5,658 nucleotides of DNA from Candidatus Hydrothermota bacterium (GTDB lineage Bacteria > Hydrothermota > Hydrothermia > B15-G9): assembly GCA_003645975.1 (NCBI GenBank), contig QNDP01000109.1, positions 1 to 5,658 on the forward strand, written 5' to 3'. A program made the position numbers and the translations under genes. How positions within the stretch are numbered: the stretch's first letter is position 1; the number at the start of each line of letters is the position of its first letter. This document shows, one piece after another, positions 5,455-5,658 of the stretch. The notes under the pieces were generated by a model. The model did not search any database and was not told the DNA's origin. It saw only the letters and a list, made by a program, of their open reading frames with translations.

Positions 5455-5658
5455 ATCCTTCCGATTCAAAGAAAATTTCATATAATGTCCTCAAATCCAT
5501 GGCCTTATATGGCAAACGGTCGTATGGCCTTCCAAAAATTCGAGATATACGGTTTATCGCTTGGTGCTTAACGCCCTTACTGAAGATGAAAAAGCAGCGA
5601 TGCAAAACAGGCGGCTCGTTTCCGAGTAACATCTTGGAATTTTTGACCTTATCCTCAA
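5453..5658 (-). CDS. Possible 3' end of an unidentified gene, cut by the window edge
   Basis: On the minus strand 67 codons are open from the window edge to a TGA at 5453-5455. The reading ends DLRTLYEIFFESEG and has a mixed, protein-like composition with Arg/Lys-rich stretches (RISRIFGRPYDRLPYKAM). An internal ATG at 5630-5632 would give 59 residues, but it has no SD; it is more likely that the gene begins outside the window. I do not recognise a family. Plus-strand frames through the same DNA are also open for tens of codons (one from ATG 5499 to the window end), so this call is weak. If real, it would lie upstream of cysS on the same strand, separated by the inverted repeat and the cysS promoter. 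Confidence 0.3.
   Translation of the reverse strand, partial: EDKVKNSKMLLGNEPPVLHRCFFIFSKGVKHQAINRISRIFGRPYDRLPYKAMDLRTLYEIFFESEG

Noticed and set aside
5481..5486. Plus-strand TATAAT as a firm divergent promoter
   Set aside because: The best -35 is TTCCGA at 16 bp (three of six), and the downstream frame is not recognisable, so it is only mentioned as a possibility.
4948..5571. Plus-strand 207-residue reading frame
   Set aside because: Most of it is antisense to cysS, whose family identity is certain; the composition is not protein-like and no ribosome site precedes it.

Overview
The window looks like chromosomal DNA from a diderm (Gram-negative-type) bacterium, probably an uncultured lineage. 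The evidence is a lipoprotein with a SPOR (peptidoglycan-binding) domain and a GmhB-type phosphatase of the sort used for LPS heptose. The DNA cannot be assigned to a phylum from sequence alone. Most of the window is ordinary housekeeping. I do not see a convincing new multi-gene system, but several smaller features deserve checking.

Left part (1-958, minus strand): an A+T-rich accessory pair. A 43-codon ORF with a very strong Shine-Dalgarno (SD) precedes a gene of the sporadically distributed TIGR04255 family. A sigma70-like promoter for the second gene overlaps the end of the small ORF. These genes are divergent from rpmE.

Centre (1030-3023, plus strand): one compact operon behind a near-consensus promoter (TTGACG-N17-TATAAT). 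Its order is rpmE (ribosomal protein L31, zinc form), a proline/threonine-rich SPOR lipoprotein, rdgB (dITP/XTP pyrophosphatase) and a gmhB-like HAD phosphatase. The intergenic spacings are 5 bp, 29 bp and an 8-bp overlap.

Right part (3035-5345, minus strand): cysS (cysteinyl-tRNA synthetase) followed 17 bp later by a DUF89 metal-dependent phosphatase, probably one transcript. The two operons converge with only 11 bp between stop codons, and an inverted repeat spans both stops. The cysS promoter (TTGCCA-N17-TATAAT) ends 9 bp before the ATG and there is no SD, so cysS is probably read from a leaderless or nearly leaderless mRNA.

Far right (5346-5658): a nested imperfect inverted repeat of about 103 bp lies immediately upstream of the cysS promoter. 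Beyond it is a stretch open in several frames, the best candidate being the 3' end of a minus-strand gene cut by the window edge.

Functional theme: RdgB (cleans non-canonical nucleotides), the DUF89 phosphatase (family known for removing damaged phospho-metabolites) and the HAD phosphatase give the window a metabolite-housekeeping flavour, although they sit in two opposing operons.
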